DNA of 64,000 nucleotides from Anaerolineae bacterium (GCA_947476335.1 CANJQH010000004.1:28179-92178), one strand, 5' to 3'; positions 25,698-35,145 are shown, counted from the stretch's first letter. Notes: generated from the sequence alone by a model not told the origin. Numbers and translations: made by a program.

Positions 25698-26720
25698 TTA
25701 AATTTCCCTTCCTGCGTACTGCTTTTTGTAGTACGCCAGGTATTCGCCGCTCTTGATTTTGCGCCACCACGATTCATTTTCTAGGTACCAGCGCACGGTC
25801 TTTTCGAGCGCCTGTGCGAATGTGTGGCCTGGCTGCCAGCCAAGTTCGCGGGCTTTGCTGTTGTCGATGGCGTAGCGGCGGTCGTGACCGGGGCGATCGG
25901 TGATGGTTTGAATCAGCGAATATGGCTTGCCGAGCAGGTCGAGGATCGCGTGTGCGAGATCGATGTTGCGTGTTTCAATGCCGCTGCCGATGTTGTAAAC
26001 CTCGCCGAGCGCACCTTTCTCGATGACGACGTCGATGCCTTCGCAGTGATCGAGCACGTACTGATAATCGCGCATTTGTCGACCGTCGCCGTACATCGGC
26101 AGGGGCAGGCCGTCGATGGCGTTGGTTACCCACACCGGAACAACTTTTTCAGGGTATTGAAAAGGCCCGATGTTGTTCGTGCCGCGCGTGATCGTCACTG
26201 GCACATTGAATGAGCGTGCATAGGCCAGGCACATCAAGTCACCGCCGGCTTTGCTGGCGGAATACGGGCTGCTGCCGTGCAGCTTGTCCTCTTCGGTGCT
26301 GCGGCCAGGTGCTTCGATGTCGCCATATACCTCATCGGTACTGATCTGGTGAAAGCGTGCGATGTTGAATTCGCGCGCCGCTTCCAGCAGCACGTAGGTG
26401 CCATAGACGTCGGTCATGATGAAGCTGCCCGGCTCAGTCAGCGAACGATCGACGTGTGAGTCGGCGGCGAAATTGATGATCAGGTCGATGCCGTTGTCCT
26501 TCACACAGCCGAACACCGCTTCGCGATCGGCGATGTCACCCTGCATAAAGCGATAGCGGCCGCCGAATTTTTCGGCAACGTCTTTCAGGTTATCCAGGTT
26601 GCCGGCGTACGTTAGTTTGTCGTAAACGACGATGTTCCAGTCCGCGTGTTTTTCGAGTTCGTAACGAACGAAATTCGATCCGATGAAGCCGGCAGCGCCG
26701 GTGATCAGGACATTCTTCAT
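25698..26720 (-). CDS. rfbB: dTDP-glucose 4,6-dehydratase
   Basis: A 340-residue extended short-chain dehydrogenase. NAD motif GAAGFIGSN (residues 8-16), catalytic STDEVYGD and PYSASK (Tyr and Lys), and DRPGHDRRYAID near residue 295 identify RmlB-type enzymes, which make dTDP-4-keto-6-deoxyglucose for surface sugars. I took the ATG at 26720; TACAAT stands 9 nt before it on the coding strand. The longer frame upstream crosses a family C fragment and is not used. No other rhamnose-pathway gene is next to it. Confidence 0.9.
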   Translation of the reverse strand: MKNVLITGAAGFIGSNFVRYELEKHADWNIVVYDKLTYAGNLDNLKDVAEKFGGRYRFMQGDIADREAVFGCVKDNGIDLIINFAADSHVDRSLTEPGSFIMTDVYGTYVLLEAAREFNIARFHQISTDEVYGDIEAPGRSTEEDKLHGSSPYSASKAGGDLMCLAYARSFNVPVTITRGTNNIGPFQYPEKVVPVWVTNAIDGLPLPMYGDGRQMRDYQYVLDHCEGIDVVIEKGALGEVYNIGSGIETRNIDLAHAILDLLGKPYSLIQTITDRPGHDRRYAIDNSKARELGWQPGHTFAQALEKTVRWYLENESWWRKIKSGEYLAYYKKQYAGREI

Positions 26721-26762
26721 AGATCGTGAATTGTAACGAACGAAGTCCGATGTTGAAAATCC

Positions 26763-26802
26763 GGGAGTGACTAAACTCAAGGATATTCCGCGAATCACGG
26801 CA
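26763..26802 (+). repeat. Family C repeat, single left arm (C1)
   Basis: About 40 bp identical to the left arm of the complete element at 47377-47490, from GGGAGTGACTAAACTC through GCGAATCACGGC. The loop and right arm are absent. It lies between two minus-strand genes. Confidence 0.75.
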
Positions 26803-26808
26803 ATGGCG

Positions 26809-27438
26809 TTAATGTGCGGTTGTGGCGCGGAAGAGCATCGGCAGCCCGCCGGCACAGCCGTAGGCGATCAGGATGTAGCGCAATATTTTTCCTGCAATCG
26901 TCGCGCTTAAAAAAATAGTGGGTGGCATTTTCAGCATGCCGGCCAGCAGTCCGCCGACGTCGAACAGTGGATTGGGGATGAGCGCGAGTATGAATATTAC
27001 CAACGGACCGGCGCGGCGCATGTAGTAGCGCATGAGTTTGTATATGCGGCCGTGGGGCACGACTGCGTTGCCGCCTGAGCCGGCCATGTATGCGGTGTAT
27101 TCCCCCAGCGCCGAGCCAAGGCCGCCGACGACGCCGACGGCGAGTGGGTGTGCCGCATCGGCGAATGCGCAGGTCAATGCCAGGCCGAACGGCGCCGGCA
27201 GGATCACCGTCGCGCTGTTCAGCAGGTTGATGACAAAGATGCCCAGCAGCCCGAAGCGCCCCAGCCCGCGCAGTGCGTCGTGGAAATACAGGCCGAGACC
27301 TGCTGCGATGAATGTGATGAGTACCGCAGCCAGCAGCGGCAGAATTTGTCGCAGCCGCTGCATGCGCGTTGGAGGGCTTGTGCGGGCGGATTCGCTTGTG
27401 CGGGCGGATTCGCTTGTGCGGGCGGATTTATTGTGCAT
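26809..27438 (-). CDS. VTT/SNARE-associated-type membrane protein
   Basis: A 209-residue protein with five or six hydrophobic segments and the GLGSALGEYTAYMAG and ALIPNPLFDVGG patterns of small VTT-domain (DedA-related) proteins, thought to act as lipid scramblases or transporters. The N-terminus has three near-identical SARTSE units coded by an 18-bp tandem repeat (about 27377-27430). If translation starts at the internal Met of TRMQRLRQ (about residue 25), the repeat would be leader sequence instead. The MoaD-like gene lies 27 bp upstream on the same strand. Confidence 0.7.
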   Translation of the reverse strand: MHNKSARTSESARTSESARTSPPTRMQRLRQILPLLAAVLITFIAAGLGLYFHDALRGLGRFGLLGIFVINLLNSATVILPAPFGLALTCAFADAAHPLAVGVVGGLGSALGEYTAYMAGSGGNAVVPHGRIYKLMRYYMRRAGPLVIFILALIPNPLFDVGGLLAGMLKMPPTIFLSATIAGKILRYILIAYGCAGGLPMLFRATTAH

Positions 27439-27465
27439 GGAAATGTGATTGTCCTGTGCACTGCG

Positions 27466-27729
27466 TTAGCCGCCGCTCAACGCCGGCACGAAATGCACTT
27501 CGCTCTCTGCGCTCAATTCGTGTCGCAGCCCGCGCTTGCTGTTTTCTCCGTCCACCACCAGCGCGATATTCGGCCGCAGGCGGTCATTTGAGATCAGCCG
27601 ATCCTGAATGCCTGGAAATTGCTGCTCGAGCTGTGCCACGGCATCGCGCACGGTGGCAGCTGTCACTGTGATGTGCACTGTGCCGCCGGTCAGGCCGCGC
27701 AGTAGCGGGGGAATCCAAACAATCGCCAT
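27466..27729 (-). CDS. MoaD/ThiS-like ubiquitin-fold sulfur carrier
   Basis: An 87-residue beta-grasp protein ending in ALSGG. The free C-terminal Gly-Gly is the site that is adenylated and thiocarboxylated by MoeB-like enzymes. The core TVRDAVAQLEQQFPG and RPNIALVVDGENS match the MoaD/small archaeal modifier type. It could serve molybdopterin synthesis or another sulfur transfer. The MoeB-rhodanese fusion at 45504 is a candidate activator, although that enzyme carries its own MoaD-like domain. Confidence 0.8.
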   Translation of the reverse strand: MAIVWIPPLLRGLTGGTVHITVTAATVRDAVAQLEQQFPGIQDRLISNDRLRPNIALVVDGENSKRGLRHELSAESEVHFVPALSGG

Positions 27730-27765
27730 ATTGATTACGAATCAGCATTTTTTCGTGCGTCATTC

Positions 27766-27854
27766 AACAAAATCTCACAACAAAATCTCACAACAAAATC
27801 TCACAACAAAATCTCACAACAAAACCTCACAACAAAACCTCACAACAAAACCTC
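27766..27854 (+). repeat. 13-bp tandem repeat, almost seven units
   Basis: Unit AACAAAATCTCAC, with the last copies carrying a C for T (AACAAAACCTCAC). It fills the divergent gap between the MoaD-like gene and the binding-protein gene. Between the repeat and 28040 I see only a TATAAT box at 27948-27953 without a well-spaced -35 box. Confidence 0.9.
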
Positions 27855-28039
27855 GTCGCTGTGTGCACCAACTCTGGAATCAACGTTGGAATACTGAGAA
27901 AAACATGCACTTGTATTGCCATTCAGATTGCGTCCGGCATGAGTGCATATAATAACGCCGTCGCCTCGCTGACGGCTCGAGCGACTTTGTCCCACCCGAT
28001 GCTGTTGTGTAGGCTCTTTATTTCAAGGAGAAGACAAGA

Positions 28040-29791
28040 ATGACCCCGAAAAATCGTTTGTCTGCTGTTCTTAGCATGACTGCGGCTGCTGCGGTTTTGT
28101 TGAGCGCATGTGGCGCTCCCGCTGCGCCCAAGCCGACTGCGGCGCCCGCCGCCACTGCGGCACCGGCTGCGACGGAAGCACCGGCTGCGACGGAAGCGCC
28201 GAAGGCAACGGAAGCGCCGAAGGCAACGGAAGCGCCGGCTGCTGGCGCCGCCGCCAAGATCGAAGCGCCTGATTGCAAGTACGGTGGCTCGATGAAGTCC
28301 ATCGAAGCTGTTGATGCGACGACTGTGAAGTTCACGCTCTGCTCGCCTGACCCGGCGTTCCCCTATAAGCTGGCCGGCGATCCGTTCAGCATCCTCGACT
28401 CGAAGGATCTCGAGACCACGGGCGGCGATGCAGTCAAGATCAGCGAAGCCCCAAATGGAACGGGCGCGTACAAGCTGAAGGAATGGAAGCGTGGCGAGAG
28501 CCTGACGTTTGAGGCCAACGCCGATTACTACGGGGAGAAGGCCAAGACCCCCACCTTCGTGCTGCGCTGGTCGAAGGAAGCGGCTCAGCGCCTGCTCGAG
28601 CTGCAGTCCGGCAACACCGATGGCATCGCCAATGTCGGCCCCGAGGACTTCGAGAAGGTCGAGGGCGATTCCGCTCTCAAGCTCGTCGAAGTGCCGGCTG
28701 CCAACATCATGTACATCGGCTTCAACAACACGGTCGCCCCGTTCGATGACCCGAAGGTCCGCCAGGCCTTCTCGTACGGCATCAACCGCGAGCGCATTGT
28801 CAAGGACTTCTACCCGCGCGGCTCGTCCGTTGCCGGCAGCTTCGTGCCGGATAGCTTCGCCGTCGGCGCCTCGCCGAACGTGAAGTGGCCCACATACGAC
28901 CCGGAGAAGGCCAAGGCGCTGCTGAAGGAAGCAGGCAAGGAAAACCTCGAAGTCTCGATCTCGTATCGCGACGTCGTGCGTGGCTACCTGCCTTCACCCA
29001 GCACCGTGGCGCAGGAAATCCAGGCGCAGCTCAAGGAAATCGGCGTCAATGTCAAGATTGACGTCAAGGAATCCGGTGCGTTCCTCGATTCCGTCACCGC
29101 TGGCAAGGAAGGCTTCTACATGCTCGGCTGGGGTGCGGACTACCCGGATGCGACCAACTTCCTCGACTATCACTTCGGCCCGCAGAACGCACAGTTCGGC
29201 AAGCCGAACGATGAGATCGTCGCGCTGTTGAAGGAAGCCGCTTCGACGGCCGATGTCGCTAAGCGCCAGGCCGCTTACGACAAGGTCAACCAGATGCTCG
29301 TAGACACTGTGCCGATGATCCCCGTCGCACACGGTGGTTCGGCGCTCGCCTTCAAGGCTTCGGCCGAAGGCGCGCATGCCAACCCGGTTAGCGCCGTCAA
29401 ATTCAGCCTGATCAAGGGCGAGAAGGACACGCTGGTCTACACGCAGAACGCCGAGCCGATCAGCCTCTTCCCCAACGATGAGAGCGATGGCGAGACGTTC
29501 AACGCCACCGCGCAGATCTATGACGGCCTGCTGGCTTTCAAGACCGGCACGGGCGACGTCGAACCGGCGCTGGCTGAGAGCTACTCCGCCAATGCCGAGC
29601 TGACCGAGTGGACTTTCAAGCTCCGCCCGGGCGTCAAGTTCCACAACGGCGCGACCTTCGAGGCCGACGACGTTCTCGCCACCTTTGGCGCGATGTGGGA
29701 TGTCAAGAACCCGGCTCACAAGGGCCGCACCGGCAACTTCGAATACTGGACGGCCTACTTTGGCACGTTCCTGAACGCGCCGGCGAAGTAA
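28040..29791 (+). CDS. Family 5 (peptide-type) ABC substrate-binding lipoprotein, apparently circularly permuted
   Basis: A 583-residue lipoprotein with lipobox LSAC (Cys24) and an Ala/Pro/Thr/Glu linker (about 26-72) with repeated ATEAPK units. The domain order is unusual. Residues about 78-455 match the middle and end of family 5 binding proteins (IEAVDATTVKFTL, then VRQAFSYGINRERIV and YDPEKAKALLKEAG). Residues 463-583 match their usual N-terminus (DTLVYTQNAEPISLFP, then IYDGLLAFK and LRPGVKFHNGATFEADDV). The end FLNAPAK would join the start PDCKYGGSMKSIEAV in a normal protein. The start has GGAG upstream. A terminator and two permease genes follow. Confidence 0.85.
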   Translation: MTPKNRLSAVLSMTAAAAVLLSACGAPAAPKPTAAPAATAAPAATEAPAATEAPKATEAPKATEAPAAGAAAKIEAPDCKYGGSMKSIEAVDATTVKFTLCSPDPAFPYKLAGDPFSILDSKDLETTGGDAVKISEAPNGTGAYKLKEWKRGESLTFEANADYYGEKAKTPTFVLRWSKEAAQRLLELQSGNTDGIANVGPEDFEKVEGDSALKLVEVPAANIMYIGFNNTVAPFDDPKVRQAFSYGINRERIVKDFYPRGSSVAGSFVPDSFAVGASPNVKWPTYDPEKAKALLKEAGKENLEVSISYRDVVRGYLPSPSTVAQEIQAQLKEIGVNVKIDVKESGAFLDSVTAGKEGFYMLGWGADYPDATNFLDYHFGPQNAQFGKPNDEIVALLKEAASTADVAKRQAAYDKVNQMLVDTVPMIPVAHGGSALAFKASAEGAHANPVSAVKFSLIKGEKDTLVYTQNAEPISLFPNDESDGETFNATAQIYDGLLAFKTGTGDVEPALAESYSANAELTEWTFKLRPGVKFHNGATFEADDVLATFGAMWDVKNPAHKGRTGNFEYWTAYFGTFLNAPAK

Positions 29792-29857
29792 GTCGATGAC
29801 TGATGGCGGCCGGCGGACTACCGACGGCTAACCACAGACAATCGATGGCAGCTGCAG

Positions 29858-29893
29858 CAGCCGCACTCGCAAGGGTGCGGCTGTTGTTTTTTT
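29858..29893 (+). terminator. Rho-independent terminator after the binding-protein gene
   Basis: Stem CAGCCGCAC/GTGCGGCTG with an 8-nt loop, followed by TTGTTTTTTT. It stands between the binding-protein gene and its permeases, so it may act partially to keep permease levels below those of the binding protein. Confidence 0.85.
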
Positions 29894-29922
29894 CGTGCGG
29901 ATATACTTCGGCTCACAACGTT

Positions 29923-30999
29923 ATGGCACAGTTTGTCACACGCCGATTCGTTCTGCTGTTGCCGGTGCTAGTCGGCATCCTGATCGTCACGTTCACCCTC
30001 GTTCGGCTGATCCCTGGGGATCCATGTAAGGCCATGCTGGGGGAGCGCGCTACCGAGGCCAAGTGCAGTGCATTTCGCGAGCGCTTTGGCCTGAATGACT
30101 CGATCCCAGTTCAGTTCGCCCGCTATATTGGCCGCGTGGTTCAGGGTGATTTTGGCACGTCGATCCAGACTGGGCGCCCGGTCACGGATGTGCTCGCTGA
30201 ACGGCTGCCGATGACGGTTGAGCTTACATTCTTTGCCGTCATCTTTGCCTCCGCTGCGGGGGTGCTGCTTGGCGTGGTATCTGCCGTGCGGCAGAACAGC
30301 GCCGGCGACGTTGCTGCGATGGTCATCGCCAATACCGGCGTCTCCATGCCTATTTTCTGGCTTGGCTTGATGCTGGCTTATATTTTTGCGCTCGCGCTCA
30401 AGGGCACGTTTTTTCAGCTGCCACCTTCTGGGCGACTGGCGGCTGGTGCAAATCTGCCATCGCTCATGAAGATCTGGAACATCACTGAGGAAGATGGAAT
30501 GCGCCGCTTTCTCACCATGTTTTTGTCGAATTCTGTGTTGCTCAGCGCGCTAATTCAGGGGAATTTCCCAGTATTTGTCGATGGGCTGCGCCATATGGTG
30601 CTCCCTTCGCTTGCTGTCGGTACGATCTCGATGTCCGTCATCGCCCGCATGACCCGTGGTGCCATGCTCGATGTGCTGACGCAGGACTATGTGCGCGTGG
30701 CGCGCGCCAAAGGCCTTGCGGAGCGCGCTGTCATCCTGAAGCATGCGCTTCGCAATGCGCTCGTGCCCATCGTCACTGTGATTGGCCTGCAAATCGGTGG
30801 ACTGCTTTCCGGCGCCGTGCTAACCGAAACTGTGTTCAATCTGCCTGGCATGGGCACCGCCATCGTTACTGCGATCACTGCGCGTGATTACCCGGTGGTG
30901 CAGGCTTTCACCGTCGTCGTCGCGATGATCTTTGTGCTGGTCAACCTTGTGGTGGACCTGAGCTACGCATACCTGAATCCGCGCATTCGCGTGAGCTGA
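29923..30999 (+). CDS. ABC transporter permease, DppB/OppB type
   Basis: A 358-residue inner-membrane permease. The start MAQFVTRRFVLLLPVL and the motif IPGDPCKAMLGERAT are typical of DppB-like proteins. The binding-protein-dependent transport signature lies near residues 265-290 (DYVRVARAKGLAERAVILKH). With DppC it forms the channel for di/oligopeptides or similar solutes. I chose the ATG at 29923; the frame is open upstream but crosses the terminator. No ATPase genes follow in this window. Confidence 0.88.
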   Translation: MAQFVTRRFVLLLPVLVGILIVTFTLVRLIPGDPCKAMLGERATEAKCSAFRERFGLNDSIPVQFARYIGRVVQGDFGTSIQTGRPVTDVLAERLPMTVELTFFAVIFASAAGVLLGVVSAVRQNSAGDVAAMVIANTGVSMPIFWLGLMLAYIFALALKGTFFQLPPSGRLAAGANLPSLMKIWNITEEDGMRRFLTMFLSNSVLLSALIQGNFPVFVDGLRHMVLPSLAVGTISMSVIARMTRGAMLDVLTQDYVRVARAKGLAERAVILKHALRNALVPIVTVIGLQIGGLLSGAVLTETVFNLPGMGTAIVTAITARDYPVVQAFTVVVAMIFVLVNLVVDLSYAYLNPRIRVS

Positions 31000-31002
31000 T
31001 CC

Positions 31003-31944
31003 ATGGCTGAATCGAACAACGCTTCCTCGCCTTCGCTCCCCATCGCGCCAATTCGACCGCTGGTGAGCTCCGAATCGCCGCTGCGCCGTACTTTGCGACG
31101 CCTGCTGCACAATCGCTCGGCTCAGGTGGGTATGGGCATGCTGGCATTTCTGATTCTGATCGCCTTCTCTGCGAGCATCATCGCTCCGTATGATCCGATC
31201 AAGCGCGTGCCCGATGTGAAGCGGCGCTCCGCGCCGTGTGTGCACGTTCTCGGCTGCGACGCCGACAAGAGCCAGCACCTGATGGGCATCGACGGCAATT
31301 TCCGTGATCTTTTCTCGCGGGTGCTTTATGGTTCGCGCTTGTCGCTGCAGATCGGCCTTGCCACTGTGACTGCGGCGGTGGTCATTGGCACGCTGCTTGG
31401 CGCTGTCGCCGGTTATATCGGCGGCTGGCTGGACAACCTGATTATGCGCATCATGGACGTCTTTCTGGCGTTCCCAAGCCTGCTGCTGGCCATTGCCATC
31501 GTCACGGTGCTGGGGCAGGGGCTGATCAACACGCTGCTGGCGGTGGCCATCGTGTCGATTCCGGTTTATGCGCGCGTGGTGCGCGCCAGCGTCATCACGG
31601 TGAAGGACCTGGACTATATTTCTGCGTCTTATGCGCTGGGGACGCCGCGCGCACGCGTACTCTTTACGCGCATCCTGCCGAACGCACTCACGCCGTTGAT
31701 TGTGGTGGCGACGCTCGGCATCGCCGGTGCCATCCTCGAAGCCGCGGGCCTTTCATTTCTCGGCCTTGGCGCCGAGCCGCCGACGCCGGAGTGGGGCCTT
31801 ATGCTCGGCGAAGAGCGCAACAGCGTCTTCAACGCCCCACATCTCGTTTTCTTCCCCGGCATCGCCATTATGGTCACTGTGCTGGCATTCAATCTGCTCG
31901 GCGACGGCCTGCGTGATGCACTCGATCCGCGGCGGAAGGTGTGA
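31003..31944 (+). CDS. ABC transporter permease, DppC/OppC type
   Basis: A 313-residue permease with an N-terminal cytoplasmic segment, first helix at about residues 42-62, then the OppC core and EAA-like loop DYISASYALGTPRARVLFTR (about 205-224). GLSFLGLGAEPPTPEWG is the usual OppC signature. It starts 3 bp after the DppB stop. A B4 repeat follows at once; its left target duplication overlaps the TGA stop. The matching ATPases must be coded elsewhere. Confidence 0.9.
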   Translation: MAESNNASSPSLPIAPIRPLVSSESPLRRTLRRLLHNRSAQVGMGMLAFLILIAFSASIIAPYDPIKRVPDVKRRSAPCVHVLGCDADKSQHLMGIDGNFRDLFSRVLYGSRLSLQIGLATVTAAVVIGTLLGAVAGYIGGWLDNLIMRIMDVFLAFPSLLLAIAIVTVLGQGLINTLLAVAIVSIPVYARVVRASVITVKDLDYISASYALGTPRARVLFTRILPNALTPLIVVATLGIAGAILEAAGLSFLGLGAEPPTPEWGLMLGEERNSVFNAPHLVFFPGIAIMVTVLAFNLLGDGLRDALDPRRKV

Positions 31945-31950
31945 CTTATC

Positions 31951-32062
31951 GTAACTACTCAGGCCAGCCATTTTTTCAACGCGAAACACACTATTCTCTC
32001 CCCCGAAGGGGGAGAGAATAGTGTGTTTCGCGGGAAATACTGATTTGGGCCTGAGTAGTTAC
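31951..32062 (-). mobile_element. Family B repeat, copy B4
   Basis: A 112-bp copy with perfect 15-bp ends and a perfect hairpin. Flanks GACTTATC (31943-31950) and GACTTGTC (32063-32070) agree in 7 of 8 bases, a target duplication with one mutation. It separates dppC from convergent cysS and may act as a bidirectional terminator. Confidence 0.92.
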
Positions 32063-32115
32063 GACTTGTCAAGTTCCGAGTTCCGAGTGAATCTTGTCTC
32101 GGAACTTGGAATTTC

Positions 32116-33585
32116 TTACCCGACCTTGTAGCTTGTTCCCTTCGGACCGTCTTCGAGCATTACGCCGATCTTTGTGAGCTGGTTGCGAATCTCGTCAGCC
32201 TGGGCGAAATTGCGCGCCTTGCGCGCGTCCAGCCGCATTCCGATCAGCATTTCGATCAGGGCTGCTTCGCGCTGTGCGTTGCCGCTGCCGGCGGCGCCGC
32301 TCGATTCGCGCGCCACCACTCCCAGCACGTCGCCACCGAGTTCGCGATACACCATGTTCACTTGCTCGAGCACCTCGCGCGTGGCAATCTGCTTGTCCAG
32401 CCAGCGGTTGACATCCGTGCCTAAGTCGAACAGCACCGACAACGCCAGCGGCGTGTTGAAGTCGTCGTTCATCGCGCTGGCGAATTGCATGCGCGCCTGG
32501 TCGATTCGCTCGATCAGGTTGTTCGTCAGTTCGGGCGTGACTTCGCTGCTCAGCTCGAGCTGCGGCTGCTTTAGCTCATCGCGCACACGACGCACTACCG
32601 TGTTCAGGCGCTCCCAGCCACGGCTGGCGCCATCCAGCGCCGTCGCGCTGTAGTCTGCTGGCGAGCGATACAGGCCCTGCAGAATGAACAGGCGCAGCGC
32701 TTCAGCGCGGTATTCCTTCAGCGCATCCTTCACCGTGCGGAAGTTGCCGAGGCTCTTGCTCATCTTCACGCCCTCGACGTTCAGACTGCCGGTGAGCATC
32801 CAGTAGTTCGCAAACGGCTGTTGATTTGCCGCTTCACTCTGCGCAATTTCACACTCGTTGTGCGGGAAGATGTTGTCCACACCACCGCCGTGAATGTCGA
32901 AGTTGGCGCCGAGATACTTCACACTCATCGCCGAGCACTCGATATGCCAGCCCGGATATCCGATCGACCAAGGCGATTTCCACTTCAGCAGGTGATTCTC
33001 CGGCGCCTTGACCCACAGCGCGAAATCCTGCGGATGGCGCTTGTCGTCGCGCACGGCGATGCGTTTGCCCGCTTCCATCTCCTCCACACGCCGGCCGCTC
33101 AGTTTGCCATATTCAGCAAAGGATTCGACGCTGAAATACACCGAGCCGTTCGATTCGTACGCAAAGCCGCCGGCGATCAGCTTCTCGATCATTTCGATCT
33201 GCTCCGGCACGTGTGCGCTGGCGCGCGGCGAAATATCCGGCCGTGCCACACCGAGCGAATCCATGTCCTCGAAGTACGAACGCATGTAGCGTTCGACGAT
33301 TTCCATCGGCTCCACTTTTTCGCGCCGGGCACCCTTGAGGATGCGGTCCTCACCGTCGTCGAGTAGGTGCCCCACGTCTGTGATGTTCTGCACGTAGCGC
33401 ACTCGGTAGCCGCTGTAGCGCAGCCAGCGCACGACCACGTCGAACGACACGTACGTCTTGGCGTGGCCGAGATGTGCGTGATCGTACACGGTCGGACCGC
33501 ACACGTACATGGTGACGAAGCCTTCCTGAATCGGCTTGAACGCCTGCTTTTCTCGGAGGAGAACGTTGTAAATTTGCTGAGCCAT
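32116..33585 (-). CDS. cysS: Cysteinyl-tRNA synthetase
   Basis: A 489-residue class I synthetase. The HIGH-like site is HLGH at residues 38-41 and KMSKS is at 274-278; zinc ligands are expected at Cys29, Cys217 and the PHNECE segment near 241-246. The full C-terminal anticodon-binding region is present, which distinguishes it from the shorter mycothiol ligase MshC. It joins cysteine to tRNA-Cys. The ATG at 33585 has no ribosome binding site. Confidence 0.95.
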   Translation of the reverse strand: MAQQIYNVLLREKQAFKPIQEGFVTMYVCGPTVYDHAHLGHAKTYVSFDVVVRWLRYSGYRVRYVQNITDVGHLLDDGEDRILKGARREKVEPMEIVERYMRSYFEDMDSLGVARPDISPRASAHVPEQIEMIEKLIAGGFAYESNGSVYFSVESFAEYGKLSGRRVEEMEAGKRIAVRDDKRHPQDFALWVKAPENHLLKWKSPWSIGYPGWHIECSAMSVKYLGANFDIHGGGVDNIFPHNECEIAQSEAANQQPFANYWMLTGSLNVEGVKMSKSLGNFRTVKDALKEYRAEALRLFILQGLYRSPADYSATALDGASRGWERLNTVVRRVRDELKQPQLELSSEVTPELTNNLIERIDQARMQFASAMNDDFNTPLALSVLFDLGTDVNRWLDKQIATREVLEQVNMVYRELGGDVLGVVARESSGAAGSGNAQREAALIEMLIGMRLDARKARNFAQADEIRNQLTKIGVMLEDGPKGTSYKVG

Positions 33586-33667
33586 TTAGAGTAATGATGT
33601 CGGTTCGAAATTTGTCTGGTATGCAAGTCCTGTGGGACGCATATCGATGGAAAATTTCAATCCGTGA

Positions 33668-34735
33668 CTATAGTTTTGCGAAAATCAGGCGGCCGGCTGC
33701 AGTTTGCAGCACCTTCGTCACAGTGACTGGGATCGTGTGATTGAGGTAACTGCGCCCTTCTTCAACCACGACCATAGTGCCGTCGTCGAGGTAGCCTACA
33801 CCTTGTCCTGCTTCCTTGCCTTCCTGAATGATCTCGATGTCGAGCATTTCACCGGGGATCAGCACCGATTTCACCGCATTGGCGAGTTCGTTGATGTTCA
33901 TGACCGGCACGCCCTGCAATGAGGCGACCTTGTTCAGATTGTAATCATTGGTAACGATTGGGCACTGCCAGCGCTTGGCCAGCATGACCAGTTTTTCGTC
34001 CACGCGCGGAGATTCGCCTGGATCGTCGTCGACGATTTTGACGCGGTTTTCCTGTTCGCGCTGCAGTCGGCGCAGCACTTCGAGGCCGCGGCGTCCGCGC
34101 ACGCGGCGCAGGCTTTCGGTTGAATCGGCGACGTATTGCAGTTCGTTTAGCACGAAGCGCGGCACGATCATATCGCCGCGTATGAAGCCGGCGCCGGCAA
34201 TGTCTGCAATGCGGCCGTCGATGATGACGCTGGTGTCCAGCAGCATCGGCTCCTTATGTGGGTGTGGAGACAGCTCTTCTGGCTTCGATTCAGGCAGCCG
34301 AATGTTCAGAATGCGGAAAATTTCTCGGTAGCGCAGCCCCATCACTCCGAGGCCGAGCGAGGCAAATGCGATGGCTGCTAGAAATGGCAGCACCGGCCCG
34401 AATGGCTCGGGCAGGCGCGCCAGCGGAAAAGCGAGCAGCGCTGCCAGCAGCAGGCCACCGACCATACCGATGAAGTTGGCGATGATCTGCACTGCACTAA
34501 TCTTGCTGATGCGCTCATACATCACCATCAGTGAGCGCCCCGCCAGCGTCGGCAGCATAATCGCGCCGATCAGCCCGAAGACGATCAACAGCAGTACGTG
34601 CGAGAAAAAACGGTTGTCCAACGGCGACAGCAGATTTTCATACGGAAACAAATCGGCCAGCGACCAGCCAATCAGTCCCAGCACCACGCCGCCGCTGATT
34701 CTGAGCCCGATTTGTATCGAAGAATTCGTTTTCAC
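33668..34735 (-). CDS. PIN and TRAM domain membrane protein, YacL type
   Basis: A 355-residue protein with four N-terminal membrane helices (about 10-140), a PIN nuclease domain from about 162 (MLLDTSVIIDGRIADI, later TNDYNLNKVA) and a C-terminal TRAM domain (about 295-350, VGYLDDGTMVVVEEG). The PIN acidic residues are present, so it may cleave RNA at the membrane. The start is GTG at 34735, with no ribosome binding site. cysS lies 82 bp downstream on the same strand. Confidence 0.88.
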   Translation of the reverse strand: MKTNSSIQIGLRISGGVVLGLIGWSLADLFPYENLLSPLDNRFFSHVLLLIVFGLIGAIMLPTLAGRSLMVMYERISKISAVQIIANFIGMVGGLLLAALLAFPLARLPEPFGPVLPFLAAIAFASLGLGVMGLRYREIFRILNIRLPESKPEELSPHPHKEPMLLDTSVIIDGRIADIAGAGFIRGDMIVPRFVLNELQYVADSTESLRRVRGRRGLEVLRRLQREQENRVKIVDDDPGESPRVDEKLVMLAKRWQCPIVTNDYNLNKVASLQGVPVMNINELANAVKSVLIPGEMLDIEIIQEGKEAGQGVGYLDDGTMVVVEEGRSYLNHTIPVTVTKVLQTAAGRLIFAKL

Positions 34736-34893
34736 GGTTCGTGGAATTTAATCATGATGATCACATGACAATTATGAAGAACATGACAGAATGCTTTCCA
34801 GCATCCAAAATCTCCAGCAGACGCGAAGATACCGCTTTTGACTAAATGGAAGCTGAAGAGATGCTAGCACAGATGATCACTGGTTGCCGCCGC

Positions 34894-34965
34894 GGGAGTG
34901 GCTAAACTCGACTACATGAACCCGCGAATCACGGCATCGCCCCGCCGCCGCCGGGAGTGCTTAAA
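34894..34965 (+). repeat. Family C repeat, truncated copy (C4)
   Basis: GGGAGTGGCTAAACTC, then the arm through GCGAATCACGGC and the CCCCGCCGCC loop entry, then a second GGGAGTGCTTAAAT. The right arm is missing. It lies in the 576-bp gap between yacL-like and the DUF3090 gene. Apart from this copy, a hairpin (35119-35145) and the DUF3090 promoter, I see nothing else in that gap. Confidence 0.7.
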
Positions 34966-35118
34966 TTAAAAATGAGGAGGACGGCACGATGCGTCAACGC
35001 GCCAGGTGTGTCTGCTGTGAGGGGTGCGGGGAAGCGGCAGTTGGGAGACAGATTACTTGCATGCCGCCGTGCCGGCGCGCGTTGGTTTTGTCCAAGTAAG
35101 ACTCATGAAAATCTGTAG

Positions 35119-35145
35119 CTGTGTGAAGAGTGATTCTTCACACAG
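35119..35145. terminator. Perfect 10-bp hairpin upstream of the DUF3090 gene
   Basis: CTGTGTGAAG and CTTCACACAG enclose a 7-nt loop. A short TCTTG follows, so termination is possible but weak. It could instead be an operator for the promoter 130 bp downstream. Confidence 0.4.

Noticed and set aside
27766..27854. Regular short repeats that might suggest a CRISPR array
   Set aside because: The 13-bp units are directly adjacent without spacers and there are no cas genes; it is a simple tandem repeat.
32116..33585. Possibility that the cysS-like gene is the mycothiol ligase mshC, given the DUF3090/SCO1664 neighbours
   Set aside because: The protein is 489 residues with the full anticodon-binding region, as in true cysteinyl-tRNA synthetases; MshC is shorter.
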